Numbered from the stretch's first letter, positions 1 to 9,157 are shown. The stretch is DNA of 64,000 nucleotides from Arthrobacter oryzae (GCF_030718995.1 NZ_CP132204.1:1240001-1304000), one strand, 5' to 3'. Notes: a model not told the origin generated them from the sequence alone. Program-made: numbers and translations.

Positions 1-348
1 CCGGCGCCGGGTCCGGTCCACGGCTCCGGCCGCCACCACCTGCAAAAACTCCGCCGCCCGGGAGATCTCCTCAACGTCGGCGGCGAAGTCGGCAGCCTCA
101 CGAACGCCGAAACCTACAGCATCCCCCACCGCCGCCGACCCAATAGCCTTCAACAGCTGAAGGCTCCGGGCCAGATCACTGAACACGCCGTCGGACGCCG
201 AAGCCTCCGGATTCCGCGGTCCCGCCGCGAGGATCCGCAGGCCGTGCGCTGCACTCGGAAGATCCGCCGCAGCAGTGTCAGGTACAGCGGGCCATGTGGC
301 CCACCGCAACACCCCTTCTGTTGCTTCGCGTTCCCCAACGGCGTCCAT
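1..348 (-). CDS. DUF222/13E12-type HNH endonuclease-family protein, N-terminal part
   Basis: An open frame of 116 codons runs from an ATG at 348 to the left edge, so only the N-terminus is present. The peptide starts MDAVGERE and later reads SLQLLKAIGSAAVGDAVG followed by a helical Ala/Glu-rich stretch. This is how the many actinobacterial DUF222 (13E12 repeat) proteins begin; they usually end in an HNH nuclease domain, which would lie outside the window. No earlier ATG or GTG lies between the upstream in-frame stop at 379-381 and 348. The ribosome site is weak. Family assignment is from N-terminal resemblance only; function is unknown for most members. Confidence 0.6.
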   Translation of the reverse strand, partial: MDAVGEREATEGVLRWATWPAVPDTAAADLPSAAHGLRILAAGPRNPEASASDGVFSDLARSLQLLKAIGSAAVGDAVGFGVREAADFAADVEEISRAAEFLQVVAAGAVDRTRRR

Positions 349-410
349 GGGATAACTCTGCCAAAGGGCACCGACAATTTACCCTTCGCGGCGGCCTGTC
401 CAAAAGCAAC

Positions 411-1358
411 TCAGATCATGGCTGCAATGTCTTCGACTGCCTCTGACAATGCCGCCATGGATGCCGGGCCGCCATGACCCTCGTTTTCGATGACCGCAAG
501 CCGGCTCGATTGCCATCGCCGATGCAACTGCCACGCGGTGGCAGCAGGACCGCTGATGTCTCGCCGCCCGTGGATGAGGTACCCGGGGATGCCGTTGAGC
601 TCGTGAATCCGGGGGATGATCTCCTGTCCGTCGGTCAGGAATCCGTCGTGGGCCCAGTAGTGCGTCACGAGAAGGGCGAACGTCATGCGCTCATTCTCAT
701 CGTCAAAAAGCGCGCCAGGAACCCAGTTGGGATCCAGGGATACATGCGTGGACTCCCAGCGGTCCCAGGCCAGGGCGGCCCGTCGGGCGTCATCGCGGTC
801 TTCCCCGGCGAGCCGGCGGGCGTAGGCCTCCACAATGCGTTCGCCCGGGTTGGCGCGGGATGCCTCGGAAAACTCATTCCATGCTTCCGGGAAGATGCGT
901 CCGACGTCCTCGGTGATCCATTCAACCTCGCTCCGGCTGGTGGTCGTCACTGCCACCAGGGCGATCCCGAGCACCCGGCCGGGATGTTTGAGGGCATAGG
1001 CGAGGGCAAGCGTGCTGCCCCAGGAAACTCCGGTGACGATCCACTTTTCGATACCCAGGTGCTTCCGCACCGCCTCAATGTCCTCGATGAGGGCCTGCGT
1101 GGTATTCCCGGACAGGTGGTCAAGGTCGTCCTGGACGGCCGGAGTGCTCTTGCCGCACCCGCGTTGATCCAGCCCGATGATCCTGAAGCGGGTGGGGTCG
1201 TGCCGTTTACGGTATCCGCCCTTGCCAAGGGAACCGCCGGGGCCACCGTGAAGGTACAGGACGGGAATGCCAGCAGGTTCGCCGGTCGATTCCCAGTAGA
1301 TCCTGGCATGGGGCACTTTCACCCAGCCGCTGATTGTTTCCGTTTGCTCGCCCGTCAC
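411..1358 (-). CDS. pip: Proline iminopeptidase-like alpha/beta hydrolase
   Basis: Cytoplasmic serine peptidase of the S33 family, expected to release N-terminal proline from peptides. The 315-residue protein has the oxyanion motif HGGPGG (37-42), the DQRGCGKS segment typical of Pip (64-71), the nucleophile elbow GVSWG (Ser112), and a C-terminal ENEGHGG containing the catalytic His. Length fits the family. The frame extends upstream to 1451, but that would overlap the start of the divergent gene at 1450. I chose the GTG at 1358, where family similarity begins (GWVKVPHARIYW). No good ribosome site precedes it, so the start is the weakest part of the call. Confidence 0.85.
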   Translation of the reverse strand: MTGEQTETISGWVKVPHARIYWESTGEPAGIPVLYLHGGPGGSLGKGGYRKRHDPTRFRIIGLDQRGCGKSTPAVQDDLDHLSGNTTQALIEDIEAVRKHLGIEKWIVTGVSWGSTLALAYALKHPGRVLGIALVAVTTTSRSEVEWITEDVGRIFPEAWNEFSEASRANPGERIVEAYARRLAGEDRDDARRAALAWDRWESTHVSLDPNWVPGALFDDENERMTFALLVTHYWAHDGFLTDGQEIIPRIHELNGIPGYLIHGRRDISGPAATAWQLHRRWQSSRLAVIENEGHGGPASMAALSEAVEDIAAMI

Positions 1359-1436
1359 CCGCCCACAATATGCCTGCCCCAGGCGGACCGCGCCCGCAAG
1401 CGACCTGGCGCCGCCGCGCCCCGGCACCCGCGGCAC

Positions 1437-1442
1437 TAGAAT
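1437..1442 (+). promoter_or_regulatory. TAGAAT -10 box, likely leaderless start
   Basis: TAGAAT ends seven bases before the ATG at 1450 and no ribosome site lies between, which fits a leaderless transcript starting at or next to the ATG. No convincing -35 hexamer is visible. Confidence 0.45.
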
Positions 1443-1449
1443 TTCCCCC

Positions 1450-2319
1450 ATGGCCGTTTACCTTGATCCGCCGCTCTGGCCTGCCCACGGAACCCACTTC
1501 TCGCACCTGATCTCCGACACGTCCCTCGACGAACTGCACCGCTTCGCAGAGGCCGCCGGCATCCCGGAACGTGCGTTCGACGGCGACCACTACGACGTCT
1601 CGGAAGCCCGGTACGGCGCCCTGGTGGAGGCCGGCGCCATCCCCGTGGAGGCCCGGGTCCTGGTCCGCAAGCTGATCGCCTGCGGGCTGCGGATACCTGC
1701 CCGCGAGCGCGGCAAGGCCCTCAAACTGCCGCTGCTGAACCGGTGGAACGCCGTCCTGCCCGGCCATGACGCCCTCTTCCTTGACCTCCTGGACCGCTGG
1801 GGCGAGGAACACCGGAAATACCACGGCCGCACCCACCTGCTGTCCGTCCTCGAAGCGCTGGACCTGCTCACCGAGCCGGCAGATCCGCCCCGCACCGTGG
1901 TCCTCGCGGCCTGGTTCCACGACGCCGTGTACCGCGGCATTGCCGGACAGGACGAGGAGGAATCGGCAAGGCTGGCGGAGGACAGGCTCCTGCACGCCGG
2001 GCTGTCCGAGGACGACGCGTATGAGGTGGGGCGGCTGGTCCGGCTCACTGCCGACCACCGCCCGGAGGCCGGGGACGACGACGGCGCCCTCCTCTGCGAC
2101 GCGGACCTGTCGGTTCTCGGCGGCGATCCGAAGGCCTATGGCCGTTATCTCAGCGCCGTCCGGGAAGACTTCGCGCACATCGGCGACGCCGACTTCGCGG
2201 CCGGACGCGCCGCCGTCGTCCGTCACCTCCTGGAACTGGACCCGCTGTTCAACACGCCCCGCGGCCGTGAGCTGTGGCTGGATTCAGCCCGGCGCAACCT
2301 GGCGGGCGAACTCGCGTGA
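1450..2319 (+). CDS. DUF4031 domain fused to HD-domain phosphohydrolase
   Basis: A 289-residue two-part protein. Residues 1-80 match the small DUF4031 family (starts MAVYLDPPLWPAHGTHFSHL). Residues 95-285 form an HD-type metal-dependent phosphohydrolase with YHGRTHL (124-130), the HD doublet in AAWFHDAVY (His157-Asp158), and a later DADLSVLG. HD proteins of this type often act on nucleotides, but no substrate can be read here. The gene overlaps the next one by GTGA, so the two are probably translated together. The DUF4031 part has no known function. Confidence 0.8.
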   Translation: MAVYLDPPLWPAHGTHFSHLISDTSLDELHRFAEAAGIPERAFDGDHYDVSEARYGALVEAGAIPVEARVLVRKLIACGLRIPARERGKALKLPLLNRWNAVLPGHDALFLDLLDRWGEEHRKYHGRTHLLSVLEALDLLTEPADPPRTVVLAAWFHDAVYRGIAGQDEEESARLAEDRLLHAGLSEDDAYEVGRLVRLTADHRPEAGDDDGALLCDADLSVLGGDPKAYGRYLSAVREDFAHIGDADFAAGRAAVVRHLLELDPLFNTPRGRELWLDSARRNLAGELA

Positions 2320-3068
2320 GCGAGGTTCAGGCCGCGCACCGGCAGCTGCCGTTTACGGTCCGCTTCGATTGGGGGCACGACGGCGCCATGGCCGTTGCGC
2401 CCGGGGCCGAACTCGCCGTGGTGGTGGACGTCCTGTGTTTCACCACGTGCGTGAGCGTCGCCGTGGATCGCGGCGCCGACGTATTTCCGTACGCGTGGAA
2501 GGACGGCGGGGCAGCCGGCTTCGCCGCCGGGAAGGACGCCGTGCTCGCCGGCCGGCGCGGCGGCAACGGCGTGAGCCTCTCCCCCGCCAGCCTGCGCTCG
2601 GCACCGTCGCTGGAACGGCTGGTCCTGCCCTCGCCCAACGGGTCGGCGCTGGCCCATGCCCTTTCAGGAACGGTGCCGCGTGTCGCCGCGGTGTGCCTCC
2701 GCAATGCCCGGGCAACGGCCGAATGGGCCGCCCGGAACCTTCCGCCTGCCGCGGTAATCGCCGTCATCGCCGCGGGCGAAAAATGGCCCGACGGCGGACT
2801 CCGGCCCGCGCTTGAGGACCAGCTGGGGGCGGGGGCTTTCCTGGCCGCGCTTCCTGAGCACCGCACGGCCGGTTTCTCCCCCGAGGCACGGTGGGCCATG
2901 GACGCCTTCACCGCTGCCGAACCGCGGCTCGGCGACATGCTGCTGGAATGCTCCAGCGGGCGCGAACTCGTTTTCGGCGGCTACCAGGAGGACGTGGAGA
3001 TCGCCGGGGAACTCAACGGCAGCGCCGCCGTCGCACTTCTCGACGACGGCGCGTTCCGCCGGGCGTAG
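2316..3068 (+). CDS. ComB-like 2-phosphosulfolactate phosphatase family protein
   Basis: A 250-residue protein with ComB-family features: AVVVDVLCFTTCVSVAVDRG near residue 32, VLPSPNGSALA, VCLRNARATAEW, and VIAAGEKWPDGGLRPALEDQ. ComB removes phosphate from 2-phosphosulfolactate in coenzyme M synthesis, but actinobacteria do not make coenzyme M. The real substrate is therefore probably a different phosphate ester. The GTG start overlaps the preceding stop (GTGA), pointing to translational coupling with the DUF4031-HD protein. Family is confident; reaction is not. Confidence 0.75.
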   Translation: MSEVQAAHRQLPFTVRFDWGHDGAMAVAPGAELAVVVDVLCFTTCVSVAVDRGADVFPYAWKDGGAAGFAAGKDAVLAGRRGGNGVSLSPASLRSAPSLERLVLPSPNGSALAHALSGTVPRVAAVCLRNARATAEWAARNLPPAAVIAVIAAGEKWPDGGLRPALEDQLGAGAFLAALPEHRTAGFSPEARWAMDAFTAAEPRLGDMLLECSSGRELVFGGYQEDVEIAGELNGSAAVALLDDGAFRRA

Positions 3069-3095
3069 CGGCGTGCCCGTAGGCAGGTGGCTGGC

Positions 3096-3497
3096 TTAGC
3101 GGTAACTGGTGACGAACGGCCGGTCGGTGGGCACAATCTGCTTGCCGAGCGGCATCAGCGAGACGGGGATGAGCTTCAGGTTGGCGATGGCCAGCGGGAT
3201 CCCGATGATGGTGATGGCCATGGCGAATGCCGTCACCACATGGCCGATCGCGATCCAGATGCCGGCGACCACCAGCCAGATCACGTTTCCCAAGAGCGAA
3301 AACACCCCGTTGCCGCCCGGTTTGTCCACCACCATGCGGCCGAAGGGCCACAGGGTGTACGACGCAATCCGGAAGGAGGCGATGCCCCAGGGAATCGTCA
3401 CGATGAGCAGGCAGCAGATAATACCCGCCAGGAAGTACCCCAGCGCCAGCCAAAGCCCGCCGCAGACCAGCCAAATGATGTTGAGCAATGTCTTCAT
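3096..3497 (-). CDS. yccF: YccF-domain inner-membrane protein
   Basis: A 133-residue integral membrane protein. It carries two related YccF segments, each a long hydrophobic stretch followed by an IPWGIASFRIA or IGIPLAIANLKL type motif, and then a FGRMVVDKPG or LGKQIVPTD tail. The duplicated arrangement is the family standard and suggests four membrane helices. The function of YccF proteins is not established. It stands alone between converging neighbours. Confidence 0.85.
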   Translation of the reverse strand: MKTLLNIIWLVCGGLWLALGYFLAGIICCLLIVTIPWGIASFRIASYTLWPFGRMVVDKPGGNGVFSLLGNVIWLVVAGIWIAIGHVVTAFAMAITIIGIPLAIANLKLIPVSLMPLGKQIVPTDRPFVTSYR

Positions 3498-3575
3498 ACG
3501 GCCATTCTCCCCCGCGCCCGAGTCATCCGGCGTCGGGGATTGCCCTGATCCCGCCCTGAATTCAGGTCTGCTGCG

Positions 3576-5012
3576 TCAGCCGATGATCGGCCGCTCTTCA
3601 GGCAAATGGTAGAGCCTCGGATGCGCGGACAGTGCCAGCGCCGAGGCGACGGTGATGGTCCCGATCCGGCCGATGAACATCAGGGCCATCAGCACCCACT
3701 GTGCGCTGGCCGGCAGGTGGTACGTGATGCCCGTACTCACCCCCACCGTTGCGAACGCGGAAATGGATTCAAAGAGCACCTTTTCGAGGGTGTAGTCGGT
3801 GAACATCAGGAGCAGGAGAGTTCCCACGACGACGGTGGCGACGCCCAGCAACGCAACGGAAAGCGCCTGGCGCTGGGCCGAGGAGCTGATGGACCGGTGC
3901 GCAATGGTGACCTGCTCGCGGCCGCGGACCTCGTTCCAGATGGCGAAGCCCAAAATGAGGAACGTGGTGATTTTGATTCCGCCTGCAGTCCCTGCACTCC
4001 CGCCGCCGATGAACATCAGGATGTTGGTGACCATCAGCGTTTCCGGTGTGGCTGCGCCGTAATCGATGCTATTAAAACCGGCAGTCCTGGGAAACACGCT
4101 GCCGGCCAGTGCCCCGAGGAACTTGCCTCCGGTGCTGAGCGGCCCCAGGGTTTCTGGCCTGTTCCATTCGAAGGCCGCGAACAGCACGAACCCGGCCGCC
4201 AGAAGCAGCAGCGTGCCGTAGACGGTGAGTCGGACATGGACGGTCCAGTCCTTGATCCGGCGCCCGTCCCGCATCAGGGCAATGATCACAGGGAATCCCA
4301 GCCCGCCGGCCACGACAGCTGCGCAGATGGGAACGATGATCCAGGGGTCTTCGGCGAGACCGACGAGGTTGTCGCTGTACAGCGAGAAGCCGGCGTTGTT
4401 GAAGGCGGAGACGGCGTGGAAGACACCGTGCCAGAGGGCCGTCGCCGGGTTGGCGTCATAGCCGATCCAGAACCGGAGGGTCAGTACCACCGCCGTGCCG
4501 CCCTCCAGTGTGGCCATGATCTTCGCGACCCGCACCAGGACGGAGCGGACATCTCCGAAATTCAGTGTGTGTGTTTCAGACTGGGCCACGAGCTGTCCGC
4601 GGAGGCCGAGGTTCTTGCGGACCAGCAGTGCCAGCAGGGTTGCCAGCGTCATGATCCCGAAACCGCCCACCTGGATCAAAGCGAGGATCACGGCCTGGCC
4701 GAAGGGCGTCCAGAACGTGGCGGTGTCCACGGTGATCAGTCCGGTCACGCAGACGGCGGACACCGATGTGAACAGGGCCGGCATGACCGTGTCGGACTCC
4801 GTGGGGTAATGCGAGGCGGGAAGCAGGAGCAGGCCGGCCCCCAGCAGAATCACGGCAAGGAACGCGGCCGGCACCGACCGGACCGGGTGCAGCAGCAGGC
4901 GCCTGATCCGGCTGTCCTTCGGGCGGAGCTTCCCGGGCCGCTGGTTTGCCGGCAGGTTCTTCGGCTTGGCCCTCCCGGGTGCTTTGGCCCGCCCCTTCAG
5001 CGGTACGGCCAT
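3576..5012 (-). CDS. ktrB: Potassium uptake channel subunit, TrkH/KtrB family
   Basis: Membrane pore subunit for potassium uptake, 478 residues. The four pore-loop signatures of the family are in order: SAVCVTGL, SAFNNAGFS, FPRTAGFN and FATVGVSTG. The glycines form the selectivity filter. A glycine-rich GGGSAGTAGGIK sits before the last third. The start at 5012 follows AGAGGA at six bases, better than the longer frame to 5084. KtrB and TrkH need a cytoplasmic KtrA/TrkA gating partner; none is in this window, so it must be elsewhere. KtrB rather than TrkH is suggested by length (under 500 residues). Confidence 0.88.
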   Translation of the reverse strand: MAVPLKGRAKAPGRAKPKNLPANQRPGKLRPKDSRIRRLLLHPVRSVPAAFLAVILLGAGLLLLPASHYPTESDTVMPALFTSVSAVCVTGLITVDTATFWTPFGQAVILALIQVGGFGIMTLATLLALLVRKNLGLRGQLVAQSETHTLNFGDVRSVLVRVAKIMATLEGGTAVVLTLRFWIGYDANPATALWHGVFHAVSAFNNAGFSLYSDNLVGLAEDPWIIVPICAAVVAGGLGFPVIIALMRDGRRIKDWTVHVRLTVYGTLLLLAAGFVLFAAFEWNRPETLGPLSTGGKFLGALAGSVFPRTAGFNSIDYGAATPETLMVTNILMFIGGGSAGTAGGIKITTFLILGFAIWNEVRGREQVTIAHRSISSSAQRQALSVALLGVATVVVGTLLLLMFTDYTLEKVLFESISAFATVGVSTGITYHLPASAQWVLMALMFIGRIGTITVASALALSAHPRLYHLPEERPIIG

Positions 5013-5094
5013 CGGACATCCTCTCATCGGCGGGCGTGCGAAGCGCTTCCGGCCTCGCGCCCGCAGACCGGGCCCACAGTTCAACGTTTCCCGG

Positions 5095-5122
5095 AGACTA
5101 ACACCGCACCATTCCGGCAGAA
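5095..5122 (-). promoter_or_regulatory. Candidate promoter for ktrB
   Basis: On the minus strand TTCTGC (5122-5117) and TAGTCT (5100-5095) are 16 bases apart, about 80 bases upstream of the ktrB start. The -10 is good and the -35 is weak. Confidence 0.35.
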
Positions 5123-5207
5123 CCCGGTCTTTACGAAATCCTTACGCGGCCCTTTTTCGCGGCTTCACGGCGGCTTCACAGCTTCACGGCCGCGAAGGCG
5201 CAAACTG

Positions 5208-5236
5208 TTGGCAGGGTATCGGCGAAGGGCTAACGT
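5208..5236 (+). promoter_or_regulatory. Candidate promoter for corA
   Basis: TTGGCA (5208-5213) and TAACGT (5231-5236) are separated by 17 bases and lie 35 bases before the GTG start. A GGAGG ribosome site sits between. Confidence 0.5.
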
Positions 5237-5270
5237 CACAGCAAGGGGCGGTGCCGGAAGGAGGCGCAGG

Positions 5271-6287
5271 GTGACCATTGTTGACAATGCCGTCTACGTG
5301 AACGGCCTCCGGACCGCCGACCCTGAAGGGCTGGAGGAGACGTACTTCCTGCTGCGGCAACGCCAAGGGATGGCCTGGATCGGGCTGTACAGGCCTGACT
5401 CGCAGGAACTGCGGTCCGTGGCAGACGAATTCGACCTCAGCCACCTGGCAGTGGAGGACGCCCTGAGCGGGCACCAGCGTGCCAAGCTTGAGCACTACGG
5501 CGAAGCCCTGTTCCTGGTGCTGCGCCCGGCGCGCTACCTCGACGACGTCGAAAAGGTCGAGTTCGGTGAGATCCACGTTTTCGTGGGCACCGACTTTGTG
5601 GTCACCGTCCGGCATGCCGAATCACCGGACCTTGCCCGCGTCCGCCGGCGGATGGAGTCCCAGCCCGAGTTCCTGGCGCTGGGACCGGACGCAGTGCTGT
5701 ACGCCATCCTGGACCAGGTGGTGGATGAATACGAGCCGGTGGCTGCCGGGCTGGAAAACGACATCGACGAGATCGAGGATGACCTCTTCGGCGGCGACCC
5801 CGACGTGTCACGCAGGATCTATGAACTCTCGCGCCAGGTCATCATGTTCCAGCGCGGAACCAGTCCGCTGGCGGGAATCCTGCAGGCCCTGCTCGCCGGA
5901 ACACCCGAGCACCGGCCGGGCCCCGAGCTGCAGGACCATCTGCGCGACGTGCTGGACCACGTGCTGCGGCTCGGCGAGCGGACCGCCTCCTTCCGGGCCC
6001 TGCTGCAGAACGCGCTCACGGTCAACGCCGCGCTGGTAGCCCAGCGGCAGAACGATGAGATGCGGCGCCTGACGGAATCCAGCTTCGCGCAGAGCGAGCA
6101 GGTCAAGCGCATCTCCTCCTGGGCTGCCATCCTCTTCGCGCCCACGCTGGTCGGCACCATTTACGGGATGAATTTCCGCACCATGCCCGAGCTCGACTGG
6201 GTCTTCGGCTACCCCATGGCTTTGGCCCTGATGCTGATCTTGGGCGTGGCCTTGTACGCGACGTTCAAGCACAACAAATGGATCTGA
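5271..6287 (+). CDS. corA: CorA-family magnesium/cobalt transport protein
   Basis: Divalent-metal channel subunit, 338 residues. It has a long cytoplasmic N-terminal domain and two C-terminal membrane helices. The first helix ends in the diagnostic YGMNF (GMN at 299-301) and the second is followed by the basic tail FKHNKWI. The frame is open far upstream, but the GTG at 5271 is preceded by GAAGGAGG at a good distance and is where CorA similarity begins. The gene is divergent from ktrB, so two cation transporters share one intergenic region. Its end overlaps the next start by 10 bases. Confidence 0.9.
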   Translation: MTIVDNAVYVNGLRTADPEGLEETYFLLRQRQGMAWIGLYRPDSQELRSVADEFDLSHLAVEDALSGHQRAKLEHYGEALFLVLRPARYLDDVEKVEFGEIHVFVGTDFVVTVRHAESPDLARVRRRMESQPEFLALGPDAVLYAILDQVVDEYEPVAAGLENDIDEIEDDLFGGDPDVSRRIYELSRQVIMFQRGTSPLAGILQALLAGTPEHRPGPELQDHLRDVLDHVLRLGERTASFRALLQNALTVNAALVAQRQNDEMRRLTESSFAQSEQVKRISSWAAILFAPTLVGTIYGMNFRTMPELDWVFGYPMALALMLILGVALYATFKHNKWI

Positions 6288-7393
6288 CCGCAGTCCGGGC
6301 CGCGCTCACGGACACAGCGCGCAGGGGCCGTGTTCCGGGGATGTCACTGGCCGTCGTGTCGCGGGACCGGGTGCTCCATCTCGGCGGGACAGGTTACGCG
6401 GATCTGGCGGCACGCACGCCGGCCACCGCGGACACGGTGTATCCGTGGTTTTCGATGACGAAGCCGGTGACAGCCACCGCCGCCCTGCGGCTGTCCGACC
6501 AGGGGCGCCTGGACCTGAACGCACCCGTGCACGAATACCTTGACTGGCTGCGCGCCCCTGGTTCCGCCCAGCCGACTGTGTGGCAGCTGCTGGCCCACTC
6601 GTCCGGCCTGGGCAATCCCGTCCCCGTGAAATGGATTCATCCCGCGGACGCCCCGGGGCCGGACCAGGAGCACATGCTGCGGAAACTGATGGCCCGGCGC
6701 CGCGCCTTCCGCTACCCCGTGGGGCGCGCCGGACATTATTCGAACGTCGGCTACCTTGTGGCGGCCCAGGTCATCAGCCAGGTCTCCGGCGAGCCGTTCC
6801 CAAGCTATGTCCGGCGCGAAATCCTTGGTCCGCTGGGGATGGATTCGACCGGCTTCTCGTATCCGCCGGGCCATACCGCGGCCACCGGCTATGTCCGCAT
6901 TCCCCGCCCGCTCACGCCGGTAATCGCGGGAATCCTCCCGTCCGGCACGATGGGCCCGAGGCATGGCGCCTACTCGTCGCTCCTCCGGTTCCTGGTGGAC
7001 GGCGCAGGCTACGGCGGCCTGGTGGGAAGCGTGCGGGACGCAGCCGAGTTTGTCCGGCTGCACCTCAACGACGGCCTGGCTGTTCCGCCCGGAACCGCCA
7101 ACGCTCCCGCTGAACCGCAGGGGCACCGCATCCTGCAGGAGTCCACGGCGCGGGCAATGCGCGACATCAACGTCAAAGGAAGGCAGTTTGACCACTCCGC
7201 CGGCTGGTTCCGGAAGCACGCCAACGGCCCCCACGCATCCTACGTGGAGCACTTCGGCACCGGGCTGGGATTCTGGAACATCATGCGCCTCTACCCGGAG
7301 CGGGGCAGGGGAATCGTGATCATGTCCAACAGCACTACCAGCTACGACTACGACGCACTGTTTTCGCTGGTCCTCCGCGTGCCCTGGACGTGA
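6278..7393 (+). CDS. Beta-lactamase-related serine hydrolase
   Basis: A 371-residue penicillin-binding-protein-like hydrolase (class C beta-lactamase/esterase fold). The SxxK motif is SMTK (59-62), the YxN motif is YSN within HYSNVGYL, and the C-terminal HFGTGLGFW probably supplies the KTG-like box. There is no signal peptide, which favours an intracellular esterase or peptidase over antibiotic resistance. It overlaps corA by 10 bases in the same direction. The substrate cannot be predicted. Confidence 0.8.
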   Translation: MDLTAVRAALTDTARRGRVPGMSLAVVSRDRVLHLGGTGYADLAARTPATADTVYPWFSMTKPVTATAALRLSDQGRLDLNAPVHEYLDWLRAPGSAQPTVWQLLAHSSGLGNPVPVKWIHPADAPGPDQEHMLRKLMARRRAFRYPVGRAGHYSNVGYLVAAQVISQVSGEPFPSYVRREILGPLGMDSTGFSYPPGHTAATGYVRIPRPLTPVIAGILPSGTMGPRHGAYSSLLRFLVDGAGYGGLVGSVRDAAEFVRLHLNDGLAVPPGTANAPAEPQGHRILQESTARAMRDINVKGRQFDHSAGWFRKHANGPHASYVEHFGTGLGFWNIMRLYPERGRGIVIMSNSTTSYDYDALFSLVLRVPWT

Positions 7394-7443
7394 GCCGTGG
7401 CGCGAGCGGCGTGTACGGTGGCGGTGCGCAATGGGCCGTGCGC

Positions 7444-7989
7444 CTAGGCCTGCTTGACCAGGGCCGCTTCCACGTTGATCTTGACCTTGTCGCTGACCAG
7501 CAGCCCGCCGGCTTCCAGGGCAGCATTCCAGGTCAGTCCGAATTCCTTGCGGCTGATCTCGGCTTCGGCGCTGAATCCCGCCCGGGTGGCGCCGAACGGA
7601 TCAACCGCCACGCCGGTGAACTCCACTTCGAGCTCCACGGGCTTGGTGATGCCGCGGATGGTGAGGTCGCCGGTGACGGTGTAGTCCTCGCCGTCGCCTT
7701 CAATGCCCGTGGCCCGGAAGGTCATCTCCGGGAACTGCTCGACGTCGAAGAAGTCCGCTCCGCGCACATGGGCGTCACGGTTGGCGTCACCGGAATCGAA
7801 GCTTGCCGTCTTGACGGTGGCGTGCAGGCTGGACGCCGCCAGGGACGCGCCCACGTGCGCCTCCGCCGAAGCGTCGGTGAAGCGGCCGCGGACTTTGCTG
7901 ATGCCGGCGTGGCGGACGGTGAACCCGATTTCGCTGTGGGACATGTCGAGGGTCCACTTGCCGGGGGTAATACCTTGGGGCAGAGTCAC
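7444..7989 (-). CDS. yceI: YceI-family lipid-binding protein
   Basis: A 181-residue lipocalin-like protein of the YceI family, thought to bind polyisoprenoid or amide lipids in a beta-barrel. Typical segments are GKWTLDMSHSEIGFTVRH at the N-terminus, ASFDSGDANRDAHVRGADFF, and GDLTIRGITKPVELEVEF. It has no signal peptide, so it is probably cytoplasmic, as in many actinobacteria. The GTG start follows AAGGAG at eight bases. It is not in an operon with either neighbour. Confidence 0.88.
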   Translation of the reverse strand: MTLPQGITPGKWTLDMSHSEIGFTVRHAGISKVRGRFTDASAEAHVGASLAASSLHATVKTASFDSGDANRDAHVRGADFFDVEQFPEMTFRATGIEGDGEDYTVTGDLTIRGITKPVELEVEFTGVAVDPFGATRAGFSAEAEISRKEFGLTWNAALEAGGLLVSDKVKINVEAALVKQA

Positions 7990-8074
7990 AACGGGTCTCC
8001 TTCGACTCGGTTGGCGGGCGCCTGGCCCGCCGGTTCTTCGGGGATGCTCCCCAGCTGAATGCTAGCGAAGACCC

Positions 8075-9157
8075 TCAGCCACGGCTAGCCTTCGCCCCGG
8101 GCACCGGAAGACCGGCAGACGGGGCCGCGGACCACTTCGGCTGCCAGCCGATGGCGGGGGCGATGTGGCGCGCAATGTTGCCCAGCAGCTTGGCGTTGAA
8201 GTCCACTCCCAGTTGGTTGGGGACGGTGAGGAGCAACGTGTCGGCAGCCTGCACCGCGGCATCTGCCGCCAGCTCTTCGGCAATGGCCTCGGGCTCGCCC
8301 ACGTAGCTCTTACCGAACCGTGCCACCAGTCCGTCAATGATGCCCACCTGGTCCCGCCGTGGCCGCAGGGCGTCAAGGCCGAAGTACCGGCGGTCCTCGT
8401 CGTCGACAATCGGCAGCACGCTCCTGCTGACCGAAACCCGCGGCGTGTGCTGGTGGCCAGCCGCTTCCCAGGCGCTGTGGAACATGCTGATCTGCTCCGC
8501 CTGCAGCTCGTCGAACGGCACACCGGTGTCTTCCGTCAGCAGGGTGGAACTCATCAGGTTCATCCCCTGCTCCGCGGTCCAGACCGCGGTGGCGCGCGAT
8601 CCGGCGCCCCACCAGATCCGGCGGGCAAGGTCCGGCGAGTTGGGCTGGACCGGCAGCCGGCCAGTGCCCCCGCCGTAGCGGGGATCCCCTTCGGCCACCC
8701 CGGCGCCGGTAATGGCGTGGCGGAACACCGCTGTGTGGCGGCGTGCCATGTCCGCGGGGCTCTCGCCCTCGGCCGGAACATGGCCGAACACGGCGGCGCC
8801 GTCCCGGGCCGGTTCGGGTGAGCCGCGGCTGACGCCGAGCTGCAGCCTGCCGCCGCTGATCAGGTCCGTGGCGGACGCTTCCTCCGCCATATACAGCGGG
8901 TTTTCATACCGCATGTCGATCACGCCGGTGCCCATTTCGATCCTGTTGGTGCGGGCAGCGATGGCGGCCAGCAACGGGAACGGGGACGCCTGCTGCCGGG
9001 CGAAGTGGTGCACACGGAAAAAGGCACCGTCGATTCCCAGTTCCTCGGCTGCCACCGCCAGCTCGATGCCCTGCAGCAGGGCGTCCCGGGCGGTGCGGGT
9101 ACGGGACCCCTCAACGTTGCCCCAGTGGCCGAACGAAAGAAATCCGATGCGCTTCAT
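8075..9157 (-). CDS. LLM-class flavin-dependent oxidoreductase
   Basis: A 360-residue luciferase-like monooxygenase with a TIM barrel expected to use reduced FMN. It begins MKRIGFLSFGHWG and contains GAFFRVHHFA, TGVIDMRYENPLYMAEEAS and RLQLGVSRGSPEPA, all usual in this class. The substrate is unknown. No reductase partner is adjacent. The start ATG has no clear ribosome site but the N-terminus matches the family. It lies 57 bases downstream of trpF in the same direction, so they may share a transcript. Confidence 0.85.
   Translation of the reverse strand: MKRIGFLSFGHWGNVEGSRTRTARDALLQGIELAVAAEELGIDGAFFRVHHFARQQASPFPLLAAIAARTNRIEMGTGVIDMRYENPLYMAEEASATDLISGGRLQLGVSRGSPEPARDGAAVFGHVPAEGESPADMARRHTAVFRHAITGAGVAEGDPRYGGGTGRLPVQPNSPDLARRIWWGAGSRATAVWTAEQGMNLMSSTLLTEDTGVPFDELQAEQISMFHSAWEAAGHQHTPRVSVSRSVLPIVDDEDRRYFGLDALRPRRDQVGIIDGLVARFGKSYVGEPEAIAEELAADAAVQAADTLLLTVPNQLGVDFNAKLLGNIARHIAPAIGWQPKWSAAPSAGLPVPGAKASRG

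Noticed and set aside
3606..5270. Long open frame continuous with and upstream of corA
   Set aside because: It is antisense to ktrB and shows no family features; the ribosome site and CorA similarity put the start at 5271.
5123..5270. M-box magnesium riboswitch before corA
   Set aside because: The leader from the predicted promoter is only about 30 bases, too short, and the conserved M-box core is missing.
6278..7393. Antibiotic-resistance beta-lactamase
   Set aside because: The SxxK and YxN motifs are present, but there is no export signal, and family members like this are mostly esterases or peptidases.
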